This document shows, piece by piece, positions 34,691-43,502 of a stretch of 64,000 nt of DNA (the stretch's first letter is position 1; each line of letters opens with the position of its first letter). The stretch is taken from positions 2,720,142 to 2,784,141 of the forward strand of contig NC_085111.1 of the NCBI RefSeq assembly GCF_030269925.1, written 5' to 3'. The notes below the pieces were generated by a model, which made no database searches, was not told where the DNA came from, and worked only from the letters and a program-made list of their open reading frames with translations. The stretch comes from Bombyx mori. Taxonomy: Eukaryota; Arthropoda; Insecta; Lepidoptera; Bombycidae. Both the position numbers and the translations under genes were made by a program.

Positions 34691-35082
34691 ATTTAGTAAT
34701 TGTATTACTATTTTTTATTATAACGATTCCTACGGTCTTTCTGCCTTGTTGTGGTATTCGATTATAGACAGCCTAGATGTAGCTAAATATTTAACAAGCG
34801 CCTTCTACTTCAGTTGTCGGTGTAATGACACAATCTATGAGCCTTCATGTGGCTCGAAGAAACGGGCATATAAAACCTTTTGAATCTACCGTACACTCGA
34901 GAAGATAGAATCGATGGAGAAATTATATTCTATTTCATAAAGTTCGCTTGATACCTTAACCACACTCGCATACTTCTCTTAGATAAAAATTGAGCAATTT
35001 CGCTCGTAAAGTCAGCACGAAACAAGCAGTAAAGTAGTCGAAACGGTTACAAACGAATTAAATATGGTTGAACAAAAAAAAA

Positions 35083-35325
35083 TTTTTTAGTGCTTAGATT
35101 GGTGGACGAGCTCACAGCCCACCTGGTGTTAAGTGGTTACTGGAGCCCATAGACATCTACAACGTAAACGCGCCACCCACCTTGAGATATAAGTTCTAAG
35201 GCCCCAGTATAGTTACAACGGCTACCCCACCCTTCGAACCGAAACGCATTACTGCTTCACGGCAGAAATAGGCAGGGTGGTGGTACCTACCCGTGCGAAC
35301 TCACAAGAGGTCCTACCACCAGTGA
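35083..35325 (-). mobile_element. Bm1 SINE, 5'-truncated
   Basis: GTGCTTAGATTGGTGGACGA through AGGTCCTACCACCAGTGATG. It is followed by a short GATGAAAATTAGT tandem (35324-35368). Confidence 0.9.
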
Positions 35326-35713
35326 TGAAAATTAGTGATGAAAATTAGTGATGAATAGTGATGAAATATTAACCTTCGTCTATACCTAAGGCATTTAGTA
35401 TTGGGTGGGATTCTCTTATAAGCCAAATCCTGGCGGGTGGTACTATACTTACATTAAATCACCTCAGAAAAAGAACCGGAGAATAATTTGTAACGTCAAT
35501 GAAAAAACAGTTGTTAACGTTTTCATTTCAGTGAAAGAAATAATGAATGACTTATTAAAATAGTTTTAGGAGTAAATGGGCAGACATTATATTTGTCGTC
35601 GCGTGCAACCTCTTTGACAGGACATAAGATCTACAACGACTAGACATAGATACAGACTAAGACAAACACTTGAAAAGAATTCAAAAATAAAGAGAGAAGG
35701 TGTGAAGAGAGAG

Positions 35714-35951
35714 GTGTGGTAGGACCTCTTGTGAGTCCGCACGGGTAGGTACCACCGCCCTGCCTATTTCTGCCGTGAAGCAGTAATGCGTTTCGGTTTG
35801 AAGGGTGGGGCAGCCGTTGTAACTATATTGAGATCTTAGAAGGTTTCAAGATGGGTGGGGCATTTACGTTGTAGATGTCTGTGGGCTCCAGTAACCACTT
35901 AACACCAGGTGGACTGTGAGTTCGTCCACCCATCTAAGCAATAAAAAAAAA
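35714..35951 (+). mobile_element. Bm1 SINE, 5'-truncated
   Basis: GTGGTAGGACCTCTTGTGAG through CACCCATCTAAGCAATAAAA. It lies in what would be the distal 3' flank of gene D before the Jockey insertion. Confidence 0.9.
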
Positions 35952-36334
35952 TGGAACGAGGGCGTACGTGACCAGCGGCAGGCAGTATTTTTTTTGACTT
36001 CCTAAAAAACGGACACGAACCAGGCGACAATTATTGACTGTTCAAGTGGTCCTTCGACCGTTCAATATTTTTTTCAACTTACATTCCTTTTTTTTTTTTT
36101 TTTTTTATGATTGAAAGTTTACTGGTGGCCCGAAGGCCTTTCCAGTTTCACCAGGACAGGTGGGCGAGCAAAGGCTCAGCCAAGAGGGGTGGGATTTGCT
36201 AACAACTGCCCGAGCGCCTCCGAAGGAGACCTAACAACTCAAGAGCAATTGTTTCGCGAATGAATCTACTACCGGATCGGAATCGCGACCCGCTGAGAAG
36301 ATCCGGCGAGAAACTCAGCGGGCTGATGCATGGG

Positions 36335-39217
36335 TTAGGTTGCACGTCGACCTCTTTGTCGAGTTCGACGAGTACGGTTACCGGAGTCCCTAAGCCTGCC
36401 CCTAGTATTAGAGCTGAAGGCATCTAATGCAAAGGTTATTGGATCTGATGGATCCGTAAGGACGTGTCTAGGGCGTCGACGGTGACTGGCTCCTGCATGA
36501 TCAGGATTCGGGGAGTAGTCAGCGGCGGCAACGATAAGGCGATTATCATGACGCATAGCCTTATCGAAGTATCGTTCCGACGCTGACTTCATGTATTTCC
36601 GAATTGATTCGAGGCCCAGGTCGTCGTGTAGGTCAACGTTCCTCACGAACCACGGAGCCCCGACAGCTAACCTGCAAAAGCGGGATTGTAGGGATTGGAG
36701 GGTGTCTATGTGTGTGCGGGCCGCGTGAGCGAACACCACACTCGCGTAAGTCATGACGGGCCTTATGCAAGTTTTGTAAAGTGTCACCTTGTTCCGAAGG
36801 GACATTTTACTCCGCTTACAGATCATGGGGTAGAGTCTACCGAGAATAAACGCGGCACGGTCACGGACTGATTTTATATGCGGGCGGAATGTCATCGATG
36901 CATCCAGGGTAACGCCCAGGTACTTGACCTTCCTGGCCCAGGGTATGGGTTGTCTAAAGAGAGTAATCGGGGGTGTGAGATTCCTCCTCCTAATCCGGGA
37001 GGAAATCCGTGTGGAGCTTCCCCTCTGAAATAGCACCGCAGTACTTTTCGCTGGGTTGATGTCTATGCGCCATTTTCGGAACCACTGTCCTAGGGCTAGG
37101 GCTGCGCTCTGAAGCTTCTTCGCGATTAGGGACTTATTTCTACTAGAATAGTAAACAGTCGTGTCGTCGGCGAATAAAGCTAAATGGGTCGGCGGCGACC
37201 GGGGAATATCGTTGACGAATAAGCTAAATAGGAGGGGTGAGAGGACAGAGCCTTGCGGGACTCCAGCTGTGAGAGGTCGTGGGGAGGAGCGGGTTCCCTC
37301 GACTCGATATCGAAAAGAGCGGTTCGACAAGAAGTCCCGTATGATGAGCACGAGACTATCCGGCACGCCCATGTTGAATAGTTTGAAAATCAAACCATTG
37401 TGCCAGACTTTGTCGAACGCTTTTGCGACGTCGAAGAAGAGAGCTCCCGTGTATAACGGTTTTGGTCGATTAAGCCCCACAAGAATGTGCTCCGTGAGGC
37501 GGTGCACCTGTTGAACGCATGAGTGATTTGTACGGAATCCGAATTGTTCATCGATAAGAATGCCCTTGGATGAGACGAAGTCTCTGAGGCGTTTGTAGAG
37601 CAGACGCTCATACAGTTTGCCTAGAGACATGAGGAGGCTAATCGGGCGGTAGCTCGTCGGATGATTTTTTGGTTTACCGGGTTTATGTATGCCGATAACG
37701 TCCGCTTCTTTCCACACCGCGGGAAAGATACAGTTCGCCATAGCGGCATTGAAAATAGATGCCAACATCACGATGTGTTGGACGGGTAGAAGTTTAATAA
37801 CGCGGTTGGATATACCGTCGGAACCGGGAGCCTTGCGAGGACGTAGGTCTTTGATCAAGTCTTTAACTTCCATCGGGGTGACGGGTGGTAACGCATCAGA
37901 GGGTGGCAAGGAGGCTCTGCGTTCTACCTCACTGTCTACTAATTCTACATGAACAGGGTCCACGGATTGAGTGCTGGGCGTGCACTGGGTTTGCAATGTA
38001 TCGGCCAGCAGCTCTGCTTTTTCGTCATCATCGAACGCCGCGAGTCGGCCTGAGGGGCCTACGAGGGGGGGCATAGTTACTACCGTATCCGATTTGAGAG
38101 TACGAGCTAAGCGGTAGTAAGACCTTTGGGAGGGCGCGAGTCCTTCTAAGAAATCAGACCATCTGGCATCTCGGACTTCGGCGATGCGAGACTTTACGTC
38201 GCGTTGTAGGGCACGCATTCGAATACGATTTTCCGCGGTAGGATACCTGTCGTAGGCGCGTATCGAGGCGTTCTTAGCTCTAAGGAGTTCCCTAATATCG
38301 TCGGACAATTTGAAGCGGTGAAGGAAGTCCTCCGCTACAACTTGTTTCGATGACCTATCTAATGTCGAGGTGATGTGTGACGTTAAGATGTCTATGGCTT
38401 CAGCGGTATCCTGAGGAGACGGGATAGAGTCCGGGTTAAACGGGAGCGATGGTGGATCAGATTCAGCCAGGCTGATGCCCAGCGTGTGCCAATCCACCAC
38501 AGTCCTCGTGACGGGAACGGAATCGGGAGCGCGACCGAGCTTCATAACGACGGGACGGTGGTCTGAATCTAACTCTGAAACTACTTCGATCGAGTGTAAG
38601 CGCAGAGTTACGTTTTTTAATAACGCTATGTCGAGTATATCCGGGCGATGCGCGATATTTAGCGGGTAGTGAGTCGGGGTTAGCGGAGCGACGATATCGA
38701 AGGCGAGATCATCGACTAACGCGTCAAGCCGCCTGCCATTCGGGGTTGTGGTGTGTGAGTTCCACCTGATGTGTTTACAATTTAGGTCGCCCGCCAGAAT
38801 GACAGAGCTCCCCATACCGAGCAGCGCCTCGATATCACTGCTTAGAACGATCTTATCCGGTGGAAGATAAACGGACGCGATAACGATCGGCGCGTGTCCC
38901 GTCAGTGAGATTCGGCACACTGATGCTTCGATATTAGCGAGCGCGGGAGGATCGAGCGGGACGCAATGCAGGGCTCTTCTATAGTAAATGACGGTACCAC
39001 CACCACGGGCAGAGAGCCTGTCGTTCCTGACCATGTTATAGTTCGCGATTTTAGGGTCACGGCGCGCGGGCTTAAGTAGGGTCTCCTGCACTAAAAAGAT
39101 ATCAATTTGGTGGTCACGCAAAAAGTCAGAAACCTGATCACGTTGATTTGCGAGACCGTAAGCGTTAAAAAATCCTATCGTTACGGATAGGGGCTTTATT
39201 CTACTTATATACGCCAT
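36335..39217 (-). CDS. Jockey LINE ORF2: endonuclease/reverse transcriptase
   Basis: 960 aa, uninterrupted. An AP-type endonuclease fills about residues 10-225 (FFNAYGL near 17, LVQET near 43, GDLN near 143, SDHRP near 218). The RT domain spans about 475-745, with SYRPISLL, FDVAKAFDKV near 595, AGVPQGS near 651 and the catalytic FADD near 682. The C-terminal part (KYLGVTLD, VTLYKTCIRPVMTYA) is the usual Jockey thumb region. It nicks target DNA and copies the element RNA there. All catalytic residues I can identify are present, so the protein may be active. Start ATG lies 3 nt after the ORF1 stop, in the same frame. Confidence 0.92.
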   Translation of the reverse strand: MAYISRIKPLSVTIGFFNAYGLANQRDQVSDFLRDHQIDIFLVQETLLKPARRDPKIANYNMVRNDRLSARGGGTVIYYRRALHCVPLDPPALANIEASVCRISLTGHAPIVIASVYLPPDKIVLSSDIEALLGMGSSVILAGDLNCKHIRWNSHTTTPNGRRLDALVDDLAFDIVAPLTPTHYPLNIAHRPDILDIALLKNVTLRLHSIEVVSELDSDHRPVVMKLGRAPDSVPVTRTVVDWHTLGISLAESDPPSLPFNPDSIPSPQDTAEAIDILTSHITSTLDRSSKQVVAEDFLHRFKLSDDIRELLRAKNASIRAYDRYPTAENRIRMRALQRDVKSRIAEVRDARWSDFLEGLAPSQRSYYRLARTLKSDTVVTMPPLVGPSGRLAAFDDDEKAELLADTLQTQCTPSTQSVDPVHVELVDSEVERRASLPPSDALPPVTPMEVKDLIKDLRPRKAPGSDGISNRVIKLLPVQHIVMLASIFNAAMANCIFPAVWKEADVIGIHKPGKPKNHPTSYRPISLLMSLGKLYERLLYKRLRDFVSSKGILIDEQFGFRTNHSCVQQVHRLTEHILVGLNRPKPLYTGALFFDVAKAFDKVWHNGLIFKLFNMGVPDSLVLIIRDFLSNRSFRYRVEGTRSSPRPLTAGVPQGSVLSPLLFSLFVNDIPRSPPTHLALFADDTTVYYSSRNKSLIAKKLQSAALALGQWFRKWRIDINPAKSTAVLFQRGSSTRISSRIRRRNLTPPITLFRQPIPWARKVKYLGVTLDASMTFRPHIKSVRDRAAFILGRLYPMICKRSKMSLRNKVTLYKTCIRPVMTYASVVFAHAARTHIDTLQSLQSRFCRLAVGAPWFVRNVDLHDDLGLESIRKYMKSASERYFDKAMRHDNRLIVAAADYSPNPDHAGASHRRRPRHVLTDPSDPITFALDAFSSNTRGRLRDSGNRTRRTRQRGRRAT

Positions 39218-39220
39218 TGA

Positions 39221-40894
39221 TTACCGGCGGAGTGAGGGGAGGACGTACGTATTTAATGACGCGTATACGTCGGCGTATTCCTGCACAACGGCGATAAAGT
39301 GTTGTGTAGTGGAGGCAGCGCGAATGGCGTCGCCCAAAGCGTTAACGCGCTCAAAGTTGATCGACTGAAAGAAGTCGATTGCTAAAGCGAGATTGTCGGA
39401 CGCGGTCGGAGGGCAAGTCGCGGGAGAGGGACGAGTCGCGGGGGCGGGACGAATCGCGGAGGAGGGAGTTGTAGCCGTGTTCGTGTACGGCAGCGGTTTT
39501 GCCCAGGCCGAGACACTGGGCACCGCCGCCGGAACGAACGCTGGCTTAGCCTGCGACGCAGAGGGTGCCGAGGCTTTGATGTCTGGGCCGGAAGCTCGGA
39601 GGCGGTTTTGGCGGGCGACGCGGCGATTTATTTTAGGGGCTCGGGGGCAACCACGGTAATTCGCGGGGTGACCCTGTGTTCGACACAGGACGCAGCTAGG
39701 CGGTTCCGTCGCGGTTTTTTGGTCGCGAGCGCAGAGGGCCGTGGCGTGATCGCCCAAACACTTAACACATCGGGGGCGCGCGTGACAGTTACGGGAAGAG
39801 TGCCCGTACAATTGACAGTTATGGCACTGGCTAGGAGTGCCTTTTTTATGGGGGGCTTCGACAGCGATACCAGAGAGCCTACAGACGGTCTGTGTGTTAA
39901 AGATTTTCTTACCCTCGGGGGTAGGCTGGAGAGCGACTAGAACCATATTATATGGCTCCCTACCGCGACCGGTGTGCATACGGTGCACAGAATTCACTGG
40001 TAGGCCTTGTTCTAACAGGTCGGCTTTTACGAGCTCTACATCTAACTCTTTAGGGATTCCGCGTATTACAACGCGGAGTTCGCGCTCCTCCTGGAGCGTA
40101 TACGTATGGAAACTTATACGCTCCTTACGGAGGTAAGAAGAGAGGGCCCTATGGTCGTCGGGTGTTTGAACCTTAATTTGAATGCCGTTCGCGAGGTTAC
40201 GGGCATTCGTGAAATTTATATTTTTGGCCTTAAGGGCCAGGCAAACTCGATCCCAAGCTGCCTTCTCCTGAAGGATAACCGGGGGAGGGGTCTGGGTTTT
40301 ATTTTGTGCCACCGGACGCGGCGACGGAGTGGCACGGGCTGGGGGCGCAACGGGAGTCTGAGGGCGGGGGCGCGACGCGTTCACGGCTTTGCTAATTTTA
40401 GCGGCCGCGGGCGCTCGAGACTCCGCGGCACGCTTCTTACCCTTCTGTACCAGGGTGAATCCATCCGTCGATGAGGCGGGGGCGAGGTCGACCTCCATGT
40501 CCGAGTCAGAGTCGGAGCACGAGGAGGCGGGTGCAGGCGACCTACGAGCAAGTGTAGGTGTTTTAGAGGGCGCGACGGAGGCCGCGGATGATCGCTCAGC
40601 TGAAACGATGGTCACGGCGGACGACGCAGCAGCTTTTCTCGCCAGTATAGGCGACACGGGAGCGGCAGGCACGACAGAGGCTGCGGTGCTCAATGCAGAA
40701 GCTCTGCACGCAGGTACAGGCGACGCAGGAGCAGCGAGCGCGGCGGAGTCCTCGAGAGGGCTCGCAGTGTGATTGGCCTTGAAGGCCAAAAACTCCGAGG
40801 CGAGCTGTGGGTGGCGAAGTCGGAGGAATTCCGCGAATACAGCGTCCATGATCGCTGAGTACCCAGGTGGGGCGGCCCCGGGTCTTGAAAACAC
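39221..40894 (-). CDS. Jockey LINE ORF1: gag-like RNA-binding protein
   Basis: 557 aa if read from the first Met; Met16 (MDAVFAEFL) is an alternative start. The N-terminal 200 residues are Ala/Pro/Ser-rich and low complexity. About 205-350 is the conserved globular region seen before the knuckles in Jockey-type gag proteins. Three zinc knuckles follow: C-x2-C-x4-H-x4-C at about 357-370, C-x2-C-x4-H-x4-C at 376-388 and a third at about 401-416. It coats element RNA to form the ribonucleoprotein for retrotransposition. It ends TAA, then TCA, then the ATG of ORF2 in the same frame. Confidence 0.88.
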   Translation of the reverse strand: MFSRPGAAPPGYSAIMDAVFAEFLRLRHPQLASEFLAFKANHTASPLEDSAALAAPASPVPACRASALSTAASVVPAAPVSPILARKAAASSAVTIVSAERSSAASVAPSKTPTLARRSPAPASSCSDSDSDMEVDLAPASSTDGFTLVQKGKKRAAESRAPAAAKISKAVNASRPRPQTPVAPPARATPSPRPVAQNKTQTPPPVILQEKAAWDRVCLALKAKNINFTNARNLANGIQIKVQTPDDHRALSSYLRKERISFHTYTLQEERELRVVIRGIPKELDVELVKADLLEQGLPVNSVHRMHTGRGREPYNMVLVALQPTPEGKKIFNTQTVCRLSGIAVEAPHKKGTPSQCHNCQLYGHSSRNCHARPRCVKCLGDHATALCARDQKTATEPPSCVLCRTQGHPANYRGCPRAPKINRRVARQNRLRASGPDIKASAPSASQAKPAFVPAAVPSVSAWAKPLPYTNTATTPSSAIRPAPATRPSPATCPPTASDNLALAIDFFQSINFERVNALGDAIRAASTTQHFIAVVQEYADVYASLNTYVLPSLRR

Positions 40895-41012
40895 TCGCCT
40901 TGCGGCGAGGCCCCAACTTCTCGGACCTGAGCGGTTCTATTGAACACAGGTGGCAATGCGGCGCGATTACTACAGGACAAAGAAAAAGCACAACAAAACA
41001 GAAATTACGAAA

Positions 41013-41200
41013 AGAAACAAAACAAATAAATACTTGCAGGAAACCACTTTGTCGGCAGATGTACCACGAACACAGAAACAACAAAAGGAAACAAAACAAA
41101 TAAAAACTTCCAGAAAGAGCACTTAGTCGGCAGATGTACCACAAACACAGGCCGCGCGAACAATGGCCGGGCTAACAAAAGCCGGGCGAACAAAGACCGG
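41013..41200 (-). repeat. Internal tandem repeats in the Jockey 5'UTR
   Basis: Two ~73-bp copies (about 41013-41085 and 41086-41158) share GTCGGCAGATGTACCAC and AAACAAAACAAATAAA. Next to them is a short ~16-bp array built on GCCGGGCGAACAAA (about 41150-41210). Such 5'UTR repeats often carry internal promoter elements in LINEs. Confidence 0.65.
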
Positions 41201-41275
41201 GCGATCGAGTGGACGATGAGCACGTCCGCACGTGACGGGTGCCTCTATCGGAATGAACTTACATTCCATTTCCTC

Positions 41276-42199
41276 TCATCCAGCGATATTTCCTCCGCTA
41301 GATACGGAGCTCGCGCTTGCTGAGGATTTTGAGTATGAATGTGAGTTCAGCGGCAACACCGGTCCGTATCCGTGGCCCGGAACGTGTCCGTAGCCACCGT
41401 AATTCCCATAGCCACCTAAACTTGGATCGTGTTCGAATCTTCTTATTCTTTCTCCTGGTAACAAAATACAGGGTGTAAATTTTGATGAATTTCTTTTTAA
41501 ATTTTTCTACGTTCAGATCTGACGTAATCGTAATATCCACGGCATCACATAACTAAAATTGCGTTAATGTTTCATCATACATAGTTGGGACGACGGTATT
41601 ATTTTAAATGAAATAAATATTAATGCACTAAAGGGTCGGGAACTGGGGTTTATTATAGAGTTCATCAAGTCACGCACACTGTGGTCAGGAAACATATTTT
41701 ATATAGTAATAGTAATTCCCGCCCTATGTAAGTATGATAATCGCATTATTGTATCACAGTTTTAAGGTCGAGAAATAATGTTTTCACAATTTTTTTAGGC
41801 TCTTTTTTGTTGCCTTCGTGCCTTCATCACATAGACATACCAGCTGATGTTGTCGGCTTCAGGCACTAAACAAAATTATCGATGTTATTTGCATAGAAAC
41901 GTTATCGACTGCAGCTGAAGTTTTCACAAAATTCTAATTTCGGACATATGATAACGCTCACACCTTAGGCGAATATTTACTGACACATATTTAGAACAGT
42001 GGAACTAGAGATAAACATATTTACAAATCATCATTTAAATAATATTTAAAACTGGCATGAATAAAAACCGATCAACATTAAAAACAACTGCTCGCGAGAA
42101 TATTAACAAAAGACATGTAGAAATCAAAACTTGTCTCATACCTGGTGCAGCAAAGGAGAAAACCGCCAATGCTAAAACTATAAAAGCTATTCTGACCAT
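41276..42199 (-). CDS. Gene D: small secreted protein, paralogue of gene C (two exons)
   Basis: Minus-strand exon 1 is 42199-42142 (donor GTATGA) and exon 2 is 41454-41276 (acceptor TTACCAG, TGA stop). The phase-1 junction is in frame and gives 78 aa. Residues 1-18 (MVRIAFIVLALAVFSFAA) are a signal peptide. The mature start PGERIRRFEHD contains R-I-R-R, a furin-type site. A Gly/Tyr repeat (GGYGNYGGYG), a Pro/Gly/His stretch and the tail HSYSKSSASASSVSSGG follow. TATATAAT is at 42252-42245, about 30 bp before a CAGTCATC start candidate. The R-I-R-R start and Ser/Ala tail match gene C. A 5.2-kb Jockey retrotransposon in the same orientation is inserted about 8 bp after the stop, so the 3'UTR and any poly(A) signal are displaced. 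I saw no canonical AATAAA in the original 3' flank (36075 down to about 35600). Function not recognised. Confidence 0.85.
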
Positions 42200-42244
42200 G
42201 CTGATGCTTTCTTGATGACTGTGACCAGAGCACCCTGTCCCGTC

Positions 42245-42252
42245 ATTATATA
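42245..42252 (-). promoter_or_regulatory. TATA box of gene D
   Basis: TATATAAT on the minus strand, about 45 bp upstream of the gene D ATG, at the same spacing as in genes A and C. Confidence 0.7.
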
Positions 42253-42299
42253 CCGATCCGGATCACGGTACGAAATGCTCGATCATGGTGTTTATACGC

Positions 42300-42958
42300 G
42301 CATCCGATGATTCTCTATTGTCACCGACGGGAGGAACAGAAAAACGAGGAAACAACTAGGTTTTTTAATCTTTTTGTGGAATTCTACATACAAATCAAAC
42401 TAACATCGGTTGTTCCCTCGCCTATGTACCCGGAAATATAGCCAAAAATGATTTAAAGGAAAATCTTAAAAAAGAAACTTGTGAAATCAAAGGCATCATA
42501 AATCTAATAAACAAGTGTGATGTAACATAGGGAGTGTCAAATCGCGTTTTGCCTTTTATCCTAAGATATGAATTCAGCTGTGAAATAATACAAGTTATTG
42601 ATAATTATGATACTATTACAAAAAATATCCTTAGTTTCGCCGGAATAGGGCAAATACGGGTCTTTCATGCTTAGACAAAAAGTCTTTGCCTTTGTCTTGG
42701 CTTTACAGAGCACGGTTTTAACTTGGACAATTGCTCCCATCTCTCTTGCCTTTAGGGTTGTAGATAATCTTGAGCTTGGGTATAGATTGAAAACTCGGAG
42801 GAACTTCGGGTAAAGTTCTAAGCAGATCATGATGACAAATTTTTTTCGGGTTTGCCGAACCTTGCACGAGGCTCCCGCTCTTAGGTGATATGTGAAACTC
42901 TGTAGCCGAAGATGTTAATGATGGGTCAATGATGATACCACCGTGAACAATCGAGCTC
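42300..42958. other. Spacer between gene D promoter and the BEL element
   Basis: A minus-strand open frame of 89 codons (42830-42561) has no recognisable motif. It may be old transposon sequence into which the BEL element inserted. Confidence 0.35.
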
Positions 42959-43150
42959 TGTTTGGAACTGCAGCAAAAAGTTTAGTTGCAAAGCTGTCAT
43001 TTATATTTTTATAATTTTTAAATTTTGTTTCTAATGTCAGTAGGAATAAACTGTCAGCCATGAAAGTTGCATCATAATTTTATTTTATTTTATTGTAAAA
43101 ATCTTCCTCCTCACAAATATAAATATCTAAATAAGAAACCGTCCGCTACA
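42959..43150 (+). repeat. 5' LTR of the BEL/Pao element
   Basis: Begins TGTTTGGAACTG and ends CCGCTACA. The next bases TGGTCCATCG are the presumed primer-binding site; I do not assign the tRNA. Confidence 0.93.
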
Positions 43151-43502
43151 TGGTCCATCGAGCCGAGATACCCAGGAAATAAGGGAAGTGATCCAAGTTT
43201 GATATTCAGGACAAATTAGTGATGTGTAACCCATTACTCTGTTTTTTGTTTAGATTATTTATATTTATCATATTACAAGCTGGGTTAACTATGTGGTTTG
43301 TTTAATGTGTTTTTGTTGGCATTTTTTTGGTAATAGTCTGTCTTTCACACTTGTAAAATTATTATTTATTTATTAATTATAGGTGTGTACATAATAGTGT
43401 GACTGTATAGTTCATTTTAGTTGTCATTACAGTTCATTATTTCAATTATAACTTCTATCAATACCAGATTAACTAGCCCGCTTCTGCCCAAATACTTCAA
43501 AA

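Larger units (their letters stand above)
36088..41255 (-). mobile_element. Full-length Jockey-clade non-LTR retrotransposon
   Basis: A 5.17-kb LINE on the minus strand, flanked by identical 12-bp target duplications AACTTACATTCC (36076-36087 and 41256-41267). It ends in a poly(A) tail (T-run at 36088-36106 on the plus strand). It has a ~360-bp 5'UTR, ORF1 (gag-like) and ORF2 (endonuclease/RT), both open. Its family resembles the BMC1/Jockey-type LINEs of silkworm whose 3' ends are scattered across this window. The target is the 3'UTR of gene D. Intact ORFs, a perfect target duplication and a tail indicate a young insertion. Confidence 0.9.

Noticed and set aside
36199..36423. Small frames reading SFSPDLLSGSRFRSG here and in other LINE tails
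   Set aside because: This is the translated common Jockey-type 3'UTR, repeated at many sites; not a gene.
39393..40772. Several plus-strand open frames over the Jockey ORF1 region
   Set aside because: They are antisense to the GC-rich gag-like ORF, which has zinc knuckles; no motifs on the plus strand.
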